Shown here piece by piece: positions 25,522 to 33,085 of a stretch of DNA of 64,000 nt. Both the position numbers and the translations under genes were made by a program. Location: positions 62,001 to 126,000 of the forward strand of contig NZ_NTGA01000014.1 of the NCBI RefSeq assembly GCF_002289575.1, given 5' to 3'. This stretch comes from Dietzia natronolimnaea (GTDB lineage: Bacteria; Actinomycetota; Actinomycetes; Mycobacteriales; Mycobacteriaceae). Numbering within the stretch: the first letter of the stretch is position 1; each line of letters opens with the position of its first letter. The notes under the pieces are model-generated. The model was not told where the DNA came from. It saw only the letters and a program-made list of their open reading frames with translations, and ran no database searches.

Positions 25522-25588
25522 GTCACACAACCTCATCCGGGTCCGAAACGTCCCGCGTTCTCTAATATTGTTACCGCAGTCACACAAC
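25522..25588. promoter_or_regulatory. whiB4/ponA2 divergent control region
   Basis: GTCACACAAC occurs twice (25522-25531 and 25579-25588), flanking an AT-rich patch with TAATAT (25563-25568). Read on the minus strand this gives TATTAG-type -10 sequence for whiB4. The repeats are candidate regulator sites. Start points are not defined. Confidence 0.4.
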
Positions 25589-25661
25589 AGAAGTAAAGAG
25601 TCGTGTGCGACGGAGGCCTCGCGGGGTGGCGGGACGGGGGTGTTCACGTACTCTTGGCCCC

Positions 25662-28052
25662 GTGTCGGCTATGAGTTCGCTGGGAAAGCTGGCCGCGACC
25701 TGTGTCGCGGCCGGGGTGGTGGCGGCCGGGTCATTGTTCCCGATCGCCGGGGCGGCGGGCCTGGCCTCAAACAAGATGGCGGACTCCCTGTCCGGGACCT
25801 CGGCGGACCTGATCAAGGGCGATCTCCCGTCCATCTCCACGGTCACCGACTCCGAGGGGACACCGATCGCCTGGTTGTACGACCAGCAGCGCGTGGTGGT
25901 CCCGAGCGAGCAGATCTCGCAGAACATGAAGCTGGCGATCATCGCGATCGAGGACCGCCGGTTCGCCGACCACAACGGCGTGGACTGGCGGGGCACGATC
26001 CGCGCGGCGCTCACCAACGCCACGTCCGGCGACGTCCAGCAGGGCGCCTCCACCATCGATCAACAGTTGGTGAAGAACTACCAGTTCCTCGTCTCCGCGG
26101 AGAACGACGCCGAACGGCGCGCCGCCGTGGAGACCACCCCGGCGCGCAAGATCAAAGAGATCCGGATGGCGCTCACGCTGGACGCCGAGATGAGCAAGGA
26201 CGACATCCTCAGCAAGTACCTCAACCTGATCTCGTTCGGCAACGGCGCCTTCGGCGTCCAGACCGCGGCCCAGACGTATTTCGGGGTCGACGCCTCCGAG
26301 CTGACCGTGCCGCAGTCCGCCATGCTCGCCGGGATGATCCAGTCCACCAGCATGTTCAACCCGTACGCGAACCCCGAGGACACCAAGGACCGTCGCGACA
26401 CCGTCATCGACACCATGGTCCAGACCGGCGCGATCTCGCCAGCCGAGGGCGCGTCCTTCGCGGCCGAGCCCCTCGGCGTCCTGGAACGCCCCAACTCGTT
26501 GCCCCGTGGCTGCATCACCGCCGGCGACCGAGGGTTCTTCTGCGACTACGTGCTGGATTACCTGGACCAGAACGGCCTGAGCCGCGAGATGGTCCAGGAG
26601 GGCGGGTACACCATCCGCACCACACTCGACCCGACCGTCCACGACTCGGTCCAGCGGTCGCTCAACACCTACGGCAACCCGACGGGCCAGGGCGTGGCGC
26701 AGGTCATGAGCGTCGTGCGTCCCGGCCGGGATTCCCACAAAGTCGCGGCGATCGCCTCGAGCCGCCAGTACGGCCTCGAGCTGGGCGACAGCCAGACCGT
26801 CCAGCCCCAGCCGTTCTCGCTCGTCGGGGACGGCGGCGGCTCGGTGTTCAAGGTCTTCACGGTGGCCGCGGCCATGGAGAAGGGGATGGGGACCAACACC
26901 ACGTTGTCGGTCCCGCGCCGCGTGCAGGTCTCCGGACTGGGTGCCGGTGGCGCCCGCGGATGCCCGCCCGCCCAGTACTGCGTCGAGAACGCCGGATCGT
27001 ACCCGGCGTCACTGTCCGTGGCGGACGCGCTCGCCCAGTCGCCCAACACCACCTTCGTCAACCTCATCAAGGACGTCGGCGTCGCCCCCACCGTCGACAT
27101 GGCGGTACGCCTCGGGATGCGGTCGTACGACCGAAAGGGCACCGCGGCGGACGGCGACTCGATCGCCGGGTTCATCAAGAAGAACAACCTGGGATCGTTC
27201 ACCCTCGGCCCCACGGCGGTCAACGCCCTGGAGCTGTCCAACGTCGGGGCCACCCTCGCCTCCGGCGGAACCTGGTGTCCGCCGAGCCCCATCGAGTCGA
27301 TCACCGACCGCACCGGGGCGCCGGTCGAGCTGAACGAACCGGGGTGCGAGCAGGTGGTCGAGCCCGGGTTGGCGGACACCCTCTCGGTGGCCCTGTCCAA
27401 GGACCACGTGGGAGCCGGCACCGCCGCGGGAGCGGCGGGGGCCGCCGGATGGGGCCTGCCCATGTCGGGCAAGACCGGGACCACCGAGGCCAACCGCTCC
27501 TCGGCGTTCCTGGGGTACACCAACAACTACTCGGCCGCCGTCTACGCCTTCAACGACGGCACCACCACGAGCGAGCTGTGCACCAGCCCCCTGCGCCAGT
27601 GCGCGTTCGGCAACCTCTTCGGCGGTCTCGAACCGGCCAACACCTGGTTCTCCGCGTTCACCCCGATCGCCCAGATCTACGGCCCGGTCCAGCTGCCCGC
27701 ACCTGATCCCGCCTATCAGGCCGGCACCAGCGGCGCGGCGATGCCCGATGTCGAGGGGATGAGCCAGTCCGCGGCGACCTCCCTGCTCACCGCCGCCGGA
27801 TTCGTCGTCAACACCCAGTTCGTCTCCGGCACCGGACGCCCCTACGGCACCGTCGTGGGGCTCGACGGCGGGACCGGGATCCCCGGATCCCAGGTCACCC
27901 TCCGCGTCTCCGACGGCTCAGGGGGCGGCGGCGCCGCGACCCGGAGCACCGACGGCCAGGAGGCCTCGGGTCCGGGGGCCGCGATCGGGGACGAGCCCGT
28001 CGTGCTGAACGTCCCCGGTCTGGCGCCCATCACCATCTCCCCGCCGAGGTAA
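25662..28052 (+). CDS. ponA2: Class A penicillin-binding protein PonA2 (with PASTA domain)
   Basis: A 796-aa bifunctional peptidoglycan synthase. An N-terminal membrane helix is followed by a GT51 transglycosylase (EDRRFADHNGVDWRGTIRA; QGASTIDQQLVKN) and a transpeptidase with SVFK (SxxK, about residue 397), SPN (SxN, about 459) and KTGTT (about 604). One C-terminal PASTA domain (MPDVEGMSQSAATSLLTAAG) and a low-complexity tail follow. GTG at 25662 lies 7 nt after TACTCT (25649-25654) and has no Shine-Dalgarno, so a leaderless mRNA is likely; ATG at 25671 is the alternative. Orthologue of Rv3682. Confidence 0.95.
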   Translation: MSAMSSLGKLAATCVAAGVVAAGSLFPIAGAAGLASNKMADSLSGTSADLIKGDLPSISTVTDSEGTPIAWLYDQQRVVVPSEQISQNMKLAIIAIEDRRFADHNGVDWRGTIRAALTNATSGDVQQGASTIDQQLVKNYQFLVSAENDAERRAAVETTPARKIKEIRMALTLDAEMSKDDILSKYLNLISFGNGAFGVQTAAQTYFGVDASELTVPQSAMLAGMIQSTSMFNPYANPEDTKDRRDTVIDTMVQTGAISPAEGASFAAEPLGVLERPNSLPRGCITAGDRGFFCDYVLDYLDQNGLSREMVQEGGYTIRTTLDPTVHDSVQRSLNTYGNPTGQGVAQVMSVVRPGRDSHKVAAIASSRQYGLELGDSQTVQPQPFSLVGDGGGSVFKVFTVAAAMEKGMGTNTTLSVPRRVQVSGLGAGGARGCPPAQYCVENAGSYPASLSVADALAQSPNTTFVNLIKDVGVAPTVDMAVRLGMRSYDRKGTAADGDSIAGFIKKNNLGSFTLGPTAVNALELSNVGATLASGGTWCPPSPIESITDRTGAPVELNEPGCEQVVEPGLADTLSVALSKDHVGAGTAAGAAGAAGWGLPMSGKTGTTEANRSSAFLGYTNNYSAAVYAFNDGTTTSELCTSPLRQCAFGNLFGGLEPANTWFSAFTPIAQIYGPVQLPAPDPAYQAGTSGAAMPDVEGMSQSAATSLLTAAGFVVNTQFVSGTGRPYGTVVGLDGGTGIPGSQVTLRVSDGSGGGGAATRSTDGQEASGPGAAIGDEPVVLNVPGLAPITISPPR

Positions 28053-28101
28053 GCGCTGCCGGGTGGCGCCTTCACACGGGCACCGCCGGTAGGATGGTGG
28101 G

Positions 28102-29088
28102 ATGCAGCGCCCCTCCCGCCGGCCCCGGAGCACCCCGTCGAGCCCCTCCGCCCGCGCGGCGGCCGTCCTCGCGGGCGCGGTCGTGGCGGGCACGGTCTAC
28201 GCGTCCGGATGGGAGCGCAACGCGTTCACCGTCCGTCGTCACTCCCTCCCGCTGCTCGCGCCGGGCTCGGAGCCGCTGAAGATCCTGCACATCTCGGATC
28301 TGCACATGATGCCCGGTCAGAAGCGGAAACAGGAGTTCCTCGCGGCCCTGGCCCGATTGGAGCCGGATCTGGTGCTCAACACCGGGGACAACCTCTCTGA
28401 TGTGCGCGCGGTGCCGTCCGTCGTGCAGGCGCTCGGTCCTCTGCTGGGCCGGCCGGGGGCGTTCGTGTTCGGCTCCAACGACTACTACGCGCCGGTACCC
28501 AAGAACCCCCTGTCGTACCTCGGCGTCGGACGGAAGAAGCACTCCTCCGTTCCGCTGCCGTGGCGGGACCTCAAGGCCGCGTTCTCCGAGCGTGGATGGG
28601 TGGACGCCACCCATCGGCGCGCGGAGATCTCCGTGGACGGCCGTCGCGTCCTGGTGGCGGGGGTCGACGACCCGCACATCGGTCGCGACCGCTACAGCGA
28701 GATCGAGGGACCCGCCGGTCCGGCGTTCGACCTGCGGATCGGCCTCGTCCACTCCCCCGAGCCCCGGGTGCTCGACCGTTTCGACGCCGACGGGTACGAC
28801 CTCGCGGTGGCGGGCCACACCCATGGTGGGCAGCTCTGCCTCCCCACTGGGGCGATCGTCACGAACTGCGGCATCGACCGCTCGCGCGCCCAGGGACTGT
28901 CCGCCTGGGGCCGGAACCTGGTCCTGCACGTGTCCGCCGGACTCGGCACCTCGCCGTACGTGCCGGTCCGGACGTTCTGCAGACCAGAGGCGACGCTGCT
29001 TGAGCTGGTCGCCGGGCCCGGCGGTGGCGGTGAGGAGGCCTCGGTCCCCGAGACGCCGTTGCGCGAACGGATCCCGCTGCCGGCCTGA
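28102..29088 (+). CDS. Membrane-anchored metallophosphoesterase (Rv3683-like)
   Basis: A 328-aa protein. The N-terminal helix (AAAVLAGAVVAGTVYASG) is followed by a calcineurin-like fold with all metal motifs: ISDLHMMPG (D-x-H), NTGDNLSD (GD), FGSNDYY (GSND in place of GNH), LVHSP (His) and AGHTHGGQ (GHTH). It is related to YkuE-type phosphoesterases, some of which act on UDP-diacylglucosamine or lipid-linked substrates; the substrate here is unknown. ATG at 28102 follows TAGGAT (28090-28095) by 6 nt, indicating a leaderless start. Confidence 0.9.
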   Translation: MQRPSRRPRSTPSSPSARAAAVLAGAVVAGTVYASGWERNAFTVRRHSLPLLAPGSEPLKILHISDLHMMPGQKRKQEFLAALARLEPDLVLNTGDNLSDVRAVPSVVQALGPLLGRPGAFVFGSNDYYAPVPKNPLSYLGVGRKKHSSVPLPWRDLKAAFSERGWVDATHRRAEISVDGRRVLVAGVDDPHIGRDRYSEIEGPAGPAFDLRIGLVHSPEPRVLDRFDADGYDLAVAGHTHGGQLCLPTGAIVTNCGIDRSRAQGLSAWGRNLVLHVSAGLGTSPYVPVRTFCRPEATLLELVAGPGGGGEEASVPETPLRERIPLPA

Positions 29089-29140
29089 CCCGGTTCCGCG
29101 CGTCACCCCGGTTTCGCGATACACCCCGGTTTCGCGATTC
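29087..29140 (+). repeat. 18-bp tandem repeat upstream of tRNA-Pro
   Basis: Two near-identical units (29105-29122 and 29123-29140; ACCCCGGTTTCGCGATAC type) follow a degenerate one (29087-29104). They lie between the phosphoesterase stop and the tRNA promoter. Confidence 0.65.
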
Positions 29141-29154
29141 ATCCGGCGGGGCGC

Positions 29155-29160
29155 TAGAGT
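29155..29160 (+). promoter_or_regulatory. Probable -10 box of tRNA-Pro
   Basis: TAGAGT 15 nt before the tRNA 5' end. Confidence 0.5.
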
Positions 29161-29175
29161 ATCCCTCGTTGTCAG

Positions 29176-29249
<74 letters not shown>

Positions 29250-29253
29250 CAAT

Positions 29254-29295
29254 GCGAGGTCCCGGGCCGTTCACGGTCCGGGACCTCGCTCATTT
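29254..29295 (+). terminator. Terminator of tRNA-Pro
   Basis: A perfect 12-bp stem (29254-29265 with 29278-29289) starts 4 nt after the tRNA and is followed by TCATTT. Confidence 0.85.
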
Positions 29296-29389
29296 GTGGG
29301 GCAGGGGCGGACCCGGACCGGCGCACAACCGAGTCGCGACGACCACGCTTCCGGTGCACGTCGGCGTAACAGATCCGTAGGGTTGTGTC

Positions 29390-31447
29390 ATGACCACCGA
29401 GACCGACGTCCAGAACGCCCCGGCCCCCGGCGCGGCGGCCCCCCAGCCGGCCAGTGCGGGGCACTCCCACTACGGCCGGATCACCACGACCGGCCAAGGG
29501 GACCCCGCCCTCGCCGCAGGACTCCAGAAGGTTCTGGACGGCCGCTGGGCGGACGCGCGCCGGATGACGCGCGAGGCCATGACCCCTGACATGCTCAACC
29601 CGATCGGGGCGACGATGGAGGAGCACCGCGCGCGGGTGCTCGAGCAGATGAGGCTCCTCGCCGACTCGGGTCTGCCCGGGTTGGGGTTCCGCACCGAGGA
29701 CGGCGGCACAGGGGACACCGGCGGGGCGCTGACCTCCTTCGAGATGCTCGGCCACCTGGACCTGTCGCTCATGGTCAAGGCGGGCGTGCAGTGGGGCCTG
29801 TTCGGTGGGGCCATCGCGAACCTCGGGAACGCCGAGACGCGCGGCAGGTACCTGCCGAAGGTCATGTCGCTGGACCTGATGGGATGCTTCGCCATGACCG
29901 AGCTCGGTGGAGGCTCGGACGTGCAGAACCTCGAGACCACCGCGACCTTCGACCGCGACACGGGCGAGTTCGTCGTCCACTCCCCCACTCCGAGCTCGGA
30001 GAAGTGGTACATCGGGAACGCCGCCCGCGACGGTTCGATGGCCGCCGTGTTCGCCCAGCTCATCACGCATGACGAGGACGGCGAGGAGGTCCACCACGGG
30101 GTCCACTGCCTGCTGGTGCCGATCCGGGACGAGGACGGCAACGACCTCCCGGGCGTCACCACCACCGACCACGGCCACAAGGGCGGACTGCTCGGCGTGG
30201 ACAACGGCAAGATCATGTTCGACCACGTGCGGGTGCCCCGCGAGGCGCTCCTCGACCGGTTCGGCGCCGTGGACGCCGAGGGCCGGTACTCGTCGCCCAT
30301 CGATTCGGTCGGCGCCCGCTTCTTCACCATGCTCGGCACGCTGATCCGCGGCCGCGTGTCGGTGGGGGCGGCCGCCGGCGCCACCGCCCGGACCGCGCTG
30401 GCCATGGCGGTGCGGTACTCGCTGATCCGCCGCCAGTTCGACCACCCCGAGACGGGCAAGGGCATCCCGCTGCTGGAGTACCGCGAGCACCAGCGACGCC
30501 TGATGCCGCGGATCGCCCGCGCGTACGCCTACGCGTGCGCCCAGAACGCGATCGTCGCCGACCTGCACGACTTCGAGAAGAACCCGGACGCCTTCGACGC
30601 CGAGCGTCGGCGCGAGATGGAGTCCCACGCCGCGGGCATCAAGGCCACGGTGACGGGGTTCGCCAACGACACCATCATCGAGGCCCGCCTCGCGTGCGGC
30701 GGCGCCGGGTACATGTCCGAGAACCTGCTCACCGAGATGCGCAAGGACTGCGACGTCTTCTCCACGTTCGAGGGCGACAACGTCGTGCTCACGCAGTTGG
30801 TGGCCAAGGAGTTGCTCGGCGCCTACGCCGCCGAGTTCGGGGACATGGACCAGCGCGAGACCGTGGCCTTCGCCCTGACCACCGCGGTGGACGTGGTGCA
30901 GGAGAAGGCGCGTGCGTCGACGCTGTGGCAGAAGCTCATCGACACCGTGACGGACCGGGAGAACACCGACCTGCTCGACCGCGCCAACCAGCTGGAGCTG
31001 CTGGTCGACCGGGAGGAGCACCTGCTGGAGACCGTCGCGCGCCGCCTGCGCAAGGCCCAGGGCGAGGACGGCTCGGCGGCGTTCAAGGTGTTCAACTCGG
31101 CGCAGGACCACATGCTGCAGGCCGGGCGCGCGCACATGGACAGCTGGGTGTTCGCCCGCTTCGCCGAGGCCGTGGACGCCTGCGAGGACCCGGAGGCCAA
31201 GGAGGTCCTGGGAACCTTGTGCGATCTGTACGTCCTGGACATCGTGGACCGCGACAAGGGCTGGTTCCTCGAGCACAACCGCCTGACGACCGAGCGCACC
31301 AAGGCCGCGACCGCCGCCCGCAACCGCCTGTGCACCAAGCTCGCGGGCAAGGCGCGGACCCTGGTGGACGCGTTCGCGATCCCCGAGTTCGTCTTTGACG
31401 TCCCGATGCTCACCGACGGCGGCGTGGACGCCCCACTCGAGACCTGA
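29390..31447 (+). CDS. Acyl-CoA dehydrogenase/oxidase family protein
   Basis: A 685-aa flavoprotein. The FAD-binding ACAD middle-domain motif CFAMTELGGGSDVQN, the stretch RGRVSVGAAAG and CGGAGYMSENLLTEMRKD followed by FSTFEGDN are all of the ACAD/acyl-CoA oxidase superfamily. The extra C-terminal 200 residues resemble the ACOX-type helical domain, so it may be an oxidase-like or long-chain dehydrogenase in fatty-acid beta-oxidation. ATG at 29390 follows TAGGGT (29378-29383) by 6 nt, a leaderless pattern. The 3' end overlaps the convergent YhgE/Pip-like gene by 38 bp. Confidence 0.88.
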   Translation: MTTETDVQNAPAPGAAAPQPASAGHSHYGRITTTGQGDPALAAGLQKVLDGRWADARRMTREAMTPDMLNPIGATMEEHRARVLEQMRLLADSGLPGLGFRTEDGGTGDTGGALTSFEMLGHLDLSLMVKAGVQWGLFGGAIANLGNAETRGRYLPKVMSLDLMGCFAMTELGGGSDVQNLETTATFDRDTGEFVVHSPTPSSEKWYIGNAARDGSMAAVFAQLITHDEDGEEVHHGVHCLLVPIRDEDGNDLPGVTTTDHGHKGGLLGVDNGKIMFDHVRVPREALLDRFGAVDAEGRYSSPIDSVGARFFTMLGTLIRGRVSVGAAAGATARTALAMAVRYSLIRRQFDHPETGKGIPLLEYREHQRRLMPRIARAYAYACAQNAIVADLHDFEKNPDAFDAERRREMESHAAGIKATVTGFANDTIIEARLACGGAGYMSENLLTEMRKDCDVFSTFEGDNVVLTQLVAKELLGAYAAEFGDMDQRETVAFALTTAVDVVQEKARASTLWQKLIDTVTDRENTDLLDRANQLELLVDREEHLLETVARRLRKAQGEDGSAAFKVFNSAQDHMLQAGRAHMDSWVFARFAEAVDACEDPEAKEVLGTLCDLYVLDIVDRDKGWFLEHNRLTTERTKAATAARNRLCTKLAGKARTLVDAFAIPEFVFDVPMLTDGGVDAPLET

Positions 31448-32918
31448 TCGAGAGCCGGCCAGCGCGACCGACGGGCCGCCGGCCGCAGATCCCGGACGCC
31501 ATACCGGCGCACAGGGCCACCGCGGCCAGCACCGCGGCACCGGTCCACGCCACCGTCGGCGAGCCACCCAGCAGAACAGCGTCGAGGGCTGCGGTGGCCT
31601 GACCGGTGGGGGTGCCCGACACCGCCGTGAGCGCGGCGGTCGGGGCACCCCCGGACACCCACACCCACCAGGCGACCCCGATCGAGGTGGCCGCCACGAG
31701 CAGACCCGCCACGCGGCCGGGCCACCGGCCGAGCACGACCGTCAGTGCGTGCCAGAGGGTCGACGAGGCGACGACGACGAGGACGATCAGTCCCACGACG
31801 GCCGCCGCTGTCGCGGCGGTCGGCGCGTCGGCGGTGGCGAGGGCCCACGCGGACAGGCCCGCGGACAGGACCGCCAGGGCGAGGACCGGTTCGGTGAGAC
31901 CGGAGCCGGGCCGGCGGACCAGCTGCACGAGCAGCGCCCCCAGCACCGCCGCCGCGGCGAGGGCGAGGATCCCTGCCGAGGTGCGGCGCTGGGTGGCGTC
32001 GGCGGCCTCGGCGGCGGCCGCCCCGGCGTCTCCTCGTTCGGCCGCCAGCGCCCGTCCGGCCCTGCTGACCGCCGCGTCGGTCCGTTCCGCGGATCCGGCC
32101 ACCCCGGCGGCGCCGTCGCGGAGTTCCACGGTCCCGGCGGCCAGTTCCGCGGCGCCGTCCCGCAGATCGTGCGATCCCCGGGTCAGCTGGAACACACCGT
32201 CACGCAGGGGTGCGCCCGGGGCGGAGAGCTGGCGGGCGAGCTCGTCGGCCCCACCCTCCAGCGCGTCGAGTCCGTCGAGGGTGCCCTGTCCCATCCCCTG
32301 GGTGGCGAGCTGCTGGCGAAGGCCGAGGAGCGCCTCCCTGGCGCGGACCACCTCGGGGGCGTCGCCCTGTAGGCGCCCCAGCGCGTCCTCGATGGCCGTC
32401 GAGACCTGCCCCTGGATCACCGCCACCCCACGAACCGCCCCGACGACCTCCCGCACCCCGCCGGCGACCTCGGTCGCACCGCTGCCCGCCTGGCCGATCG
32501 CCGACTGGAGTTGGTCCATCCCGCCCGCGAGCTCGGCGCCACCCGCTCGCATCTGTTCGGCCCCGTCCGCCAGCTCGGCCGACCCGTCCCGGAGTTGCTC
32601 CGCCCCGGCTCTGGTGAAGGTGGACTGGGCCGAGGCGTCGGCGAGTGCGGACTGCAGGGGCCCACCCGCACCGGCGCGGTCGGGGTCCTCGGCCGGGGTC
32701 GGACCGACGGCAGCCCACAGCGCGGCCAGGACCAACGGCAGGACCAGCACCACCAGCGCCAGCGCCCGCCGGCCGGGCCCCGGTGCGTCCGGGGTCGCGG
32801 CGACCGGCTCACCCGCCGGGTCACCCTCCCGGTCGTCGGTGTGGTCGTCGGCCCGGTCGTCCACGGGCTCATCCGCCGGGTCGTCCGTCCTGTCGGCTGC
32901 ACTGGGGATGGGGGGCAT
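31410..32918 (-). CDS. YhgE/Pip-like membrane protein with heptad repeats
   Basis: A 502-aa protein. After a charged N-terminus rich in Asp and Pro there is one membrane helix (ALALVVLVLPLVLAALWAAV). A long extracytoplasmic segment with LxxG-type heptads (LRDGSAELADGAEQMRAGG; DLRDGAAELAAGTVELRDG) follows, then about six C-terminal helices. This is the architecture of YhgE/Pip and ESX/MmpL-associated proteins. Role unknown; relatives act in type VII secretion or phage infection. ATG at 32918 lies 7 nt after TACCAT (32931-32926), so the upstream 20 codons are not used. The basic C-terminus is encoded within the overlap with the convergent acyl-CoA dehydrogenase gene. Confidence 0.82.
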   Translation of the reverse strand: MPPIPSAADRTDDPADEPVDDRADDHTDDREGDPAGEPVAATPDAPGPGRRALALVVLVLPLVLAALWAAVGPTPAEDPDRAGAGGPLQSALADASAQSTFTRAGAEQLRDGSAELADGAEQMRAGGAELAGGMDQLQSAIGQAGSGATEVAGGVREVVGAVRGVAVIQGQVSTAIEDALGRLQGDAPEVVRAREALLGLRQQLATQGMGQGTLDGLDALEGGADELARQLSAPGAPLRDGVFQLTRGSHDLRDGAAELAAGTVELRDGAAGVAGSAERTDAAVSRAGRALAAERGDAGAAAAEAADATQRRTSAGILALAAAAVLGALLVQLVRRPGSGLTEPVLALAVLSAGLSAWALATADAPTAATAAAVVGLIVLVVVASSTLWHALTVVLGRWPGRVAGLLVAATSIGVAWWVWVSGGAPTAALTAVSGTPTGQATAALDAVLLGGSPTVAWTGAAVLAAVALCAGMASGICGRRPVGRAGRLSIRSRVGRPRRRR

Positions 32919-33008
32919 GCCGTGGATGGTAGTGATGTAGAGCACCCGTTCCCGCAGGTCATTCGGCATGCCCCTCAATCCTGCTCGAATCCGCCGCGAT
33001 CGGGAGTG

Positions 33009-33014
33009 TTAACC
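33009..33014 (+). promoter_or_regulatory. Possible -10 box of the Mrp operon
   Basis: TAACCT 71 nt before mrpA would give a leader of about 64 nt. No matching -35 is evident, and no other candidate is seen in the 167-bp divergent spacer. Confidence 0.35.
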
Positions 33015-33085
33015 TGGGTCGGCGGGCTCGGTTCCCACGGGTCTGTTCCGACGCCCACCCCGACCACCACCGGAGCCAACGGCAC

